This document shows positions 62,306-64,000 of a stretch of DNA of 64,000 nt, one piece after another. How positions within the stretch are numbered: the first letter of the stretch is position 1; each line of letters starts with the position of its first letter. The notes under the pieces were generated by a model that saw nothing but the letters and a program-made list of their open reading frames with translations, was not told the DNA's origin and did not search any database. This DNA comes from Streptomyces tsukubensis (lineage in GTDB: Bacteria > Actinomycetota > Actinomycetes > Streptomycetales > Streptomycetaceae), in contig NZ_CP045178.1 of assembly GCF_009296025.1 (NCBI RefSeq), positions 4,464,001-4,528,000 on the forward strand. The letters run 5' to 3'. Position numbers and translations under genes: made by a program.

Positions 62306-63653
62306 GGCCGGGAGCGACGAGAGAGGGGAGCAGGCCGTGGAGCGCGTGGGCGCAGCTTGCGACGGTGGGGGTACGGAGCCGTTCCTGAGTGGCGCGGGGG
62401 CAGCGGCGCGGTCCCTGGCGGGCCGGGCGGCGGAGCTGGACGCGGCCGACCCGCTGCGGTCCTCGCGGGACGCGTTCGTCCTGGACGACGCGCGGGTCTA
62501 TCTCGACGGGAACTCGCTGGGCGCCCTGCCGAAGGCCGTGTCCGCGCGGCTGCGGGACGTCGTGGAGCGGGAGTGGGGCGAGCTGGGTATCCGGTCGTGG
62601 AGCGAGTCCGGCTGGTGGTCCGCGCCGGAGCGGATCGGCGACCGGATCGCTCCGCTGCTCGGCGCCGCTGCGGGCCAGGTGGTGGTGGCCGATTCGACCA
62701 GCGTCAACGTCTTCAAGGCTGTCGTCGCCGCCGTACGCATGGCGGGCGAGGACGCGGTACGCGGTGCGGGTGAGGACGCGGTACGCGGTGCGGGCGAGGA
62801 GCGGGACGAGATTCTGGTCGACGCGTCGACGTTCCCCTCGGACGGCTATGTGGCCAGGTCGGCCGCGCGTCTGACGGGCCATCGGGTCGTGCCGGTCGAG
62901 CCGGGGGAGGTGCCCGCCGCGCTGAGCGGGCGTACGGCGGCGGTACTCCTCAACCACGTCGACTTCCGCACCGGCAGGCTGCACGACCTGCCGGGACTCA
63001 CGGCCGCGGTGCACGAGGCGGGGGCGTACGCCGTGTGGGACCTGTGCCACAGCGCGGGCGCGTTGCCGGTCGGGCTCGACGCGCACGGCGTGGATCTCGC
63101 GGTGGGGTGCACCTACAAGTTCCTCAACGGCGGGCCGGGTTCACCCGCCTTCCTCTATGTGCGCGAGGAGCACCAGCGGCGTTTCGACTCGCCGCTGCCC
63201 GGCTGGAACTCGCATGTGGAGCCGTTCGGAATGGAGCCGGAGTACGAGGCGGCCGTCGGAGCGGCCAGGGGACGGGTGGGGACGCCCGACATACTGTCGA
63301 TGCTCGCTCTGGAGAGCGCGCTCGATGTGTGGGACGGGGTGCCGGTCGAGGCCGTACGGGAGAAGTCGCTCGCGCTGACGGACTTCTTCCTGGAGTGCGT
63401 CGCCGCGTATGTGCCCGAGGGGGCGGTCGAGTCGGTGACGCCGGCCGCCCACGCGGAGCGCGGCAGCCAGATCGCGCTGCGCTGCGAGGACGCGGGCAAA
63501 GTGATGGAGCGTCTGATCGCTCGGGGCGTCGTCGGCGACTACCGTCCGCCGGATGTGCTGCGGTTCGGTTTCACCCCGTTGTACGTGGGGTTCGCGGACG
63601 CCGAGCGGGCCGCGGCCGTGCTGGCGGACGCCATCGGGGCGCGGCCCGCGTAG
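62298..63653 (+). CDS. kynU: Kynureninase
   Basis: This encodes 451 residues from a GTG overlapping the kynA end; later GTGs at 62337 and beyond are alternatives. Features: VYLDGNSLGALPKAVSARL, DSTSVNVFKAVVAAVRM, DASTFPSDGYVARSAARL, AVWDLCHSAGALPVGLDAHG, and the PLP Lys in AVGCTYKFLNGGPGSPAFLY. It cleaves kynurenine to anthranilate and alanine, completing the first part of tryptophan catabolism started by KynA. An in-frame duplication (EDAVRGAG twice, then GEERDE) lies at about 153-168 in a surface loop. Confidence 0.95.
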   Translation: MSEAGSDERGEQAVERVGAACDGGGTEPFLSGAGAAARSLAGRAAELDAADPLRSSRDAFVLDDARVYLDGNSLGALPKAVSARLRDVVEREWGELGIRSWSESGWWSAPERIGDRIAPLLGAAAGQVVVADSTSVNVFKAVVAAVRMAGEDAVRGAGEDAVRGAGEERDEILVDASTFPSDGYVARSAARLTGHRVVPVEPGEVPAALSGRTAAVLLNHVDFRTGRLHDLPGLTAAVHEAGAYAVWDLCHSAGALPVGLDAHGVDLAVGCTYKFLNGGPGSPAFLYVREEHQRRFDSPLPGWNSHVEPFGMEPEYEAAVGAARGRVGTPDILSMLALESALDVWDGVPVEAVREKSLALTDFFLECVAAYVPEGAVESVTPAAHAERGSQIALRCEDAGKVMERLIARGVVGDYRPPDVLRFGFTPLYVGFADAERAAAVLADAIGARPA

Positions 63654-64000
63654 CTCCGTGCAGGCGGCCGCGGTAGGTGTGGCCGGGGTGTTCGCCACGG
63701 GTGGCTCGGTTCGCGTGGGGGCCGGCTGCGGCCGCCGCTGCGCCGCCTCTGCCGCGCTCGCCGCCGCTGCCGCCGCCTCTGTCGCGCCCGCTCCGGTCTC
63801 CGATACCCGCCGCCCCTGCCGTGCCCGCGGCGGGACGGTTCCTGGAACGGGCCGGTCCGCTTTCGGCCGGGTGGCGGCCGCGGTGGGCCCCTCTTTCGGG
63901 TGGAAGGGGTGCGACTGGGGTTTAAGGGGGATTCGTCCGCATGATCCCTGGGTGGTCCGTCGGTGGCCCCTGGGTGGCCCCCGGGTGGTCCCCGGACGGT
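63654..64000. other. Low-complexity GC-rich end of window, no gene recognised
   Basis: Runs of GCCGCCGCTGCC and GGTGGCCCC-type repeats. The only open frame (63677-63925) is compositionally biased with no conserved content. Confidence 0.4.

Overview
The window reads as a Streptomyces chromosome (or a very close actinomycete). It has very high GC, GTG starts, ATGA/GTGA gene overlaps, a dnaK-grpE-dnaJ-hspR operon with HAIR-type HspR operators, clpB with its own HAIR, and the order dcd, dnaK operon, clpB, YbjN gene, pyrE, fba, kynA, kynU. I recall a similar order from other Streptomyces chromosomes.

The window has two halves. Positions 1 to about 28,833 are accessory DNA stacked at the 3' end of a tRNA-Gly(CCC) gene on the minus strand (28790-28863). 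A 44-bp core, identical to the 3' part of this tRNA including its anticodon, occurs three times (2309-2352, 5360-5403, 28790-28833), each next to a GC-rich terminator-like hairpin. This marks a tandem accretion. The younger 23-kb element (5360-28833) carries integrase, excisionase, a phage-type regulator, a deletion-fused DUF3631/DUF2637 replication-region remnant, MobC and a relaxase, but no FtsK/TraB DNA pump. The older 3-kb element (2309-5403) has no integrase and looks like a cis-mobilizable remnant, carrying a VapBC-type toxin-antitoxin pair and a DUF4365 nuclease-like gene. Left of 2309 lies a third accessory piece with a gene broken by two in-frame TAG codons, a small HTH protein and a TIR/nucleoside-deoxyribosyltransferase-like protein.

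The 23-kb element carries candidate defence cargo: a low-GC DUF6602 PD-(D/E)XK-like gene, a HEPN-motif/zinc-ribbon protein, and an XRE-NACHT-LRR NTPase between int and the tRNA. It also carries a translationally coupled operon (15415 down to 10701, probably continuing to 9554). This encodes a MurA/NikO-like enolpyruvyl transferase, a UshA-like 5'-nucleotidase, two dCTP-deaminase-fold paralogues with complementary active-site losses, a GT4 glycosyltransferase and a beta-lactamase-fold hydrolase. It looks like a nucleotide-derived metabolite or nucleotide-manipulating system. In this sequence the first two genes each contain a single-base frameshift, and an IS5-type insertion sits at the end of the last gene.

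Positions 28,863-64,000 are core chromosome: dcd, a phosphoribosyltransferase, a Yip1-like protein, a secreted FG-GAP protein, a membrane Fe-S oxidoreductase, the DnaK operon, clpB, YbjN, a PIG-V-like mannosyltransferase, a secreted RTX-type protein, a class I aminotransferase, DUF2617, a membrane spermidine-synthase-like protein, an SRPBCC protein, an aldose epimerase, pyrE, fba (stop codon lost), DUF3151, and kynA-kynU. Between hspR and clpB lies an unusual divergent unit: a LuxR-type regulator, a Sec-secreted protein built of six DIIWD repeats, and an overlapping small protein resembling a Rieske domain without its ligands. Short tandem repeats, both intergenic and in-frame, are unusually frequent from 41 kb to the end.
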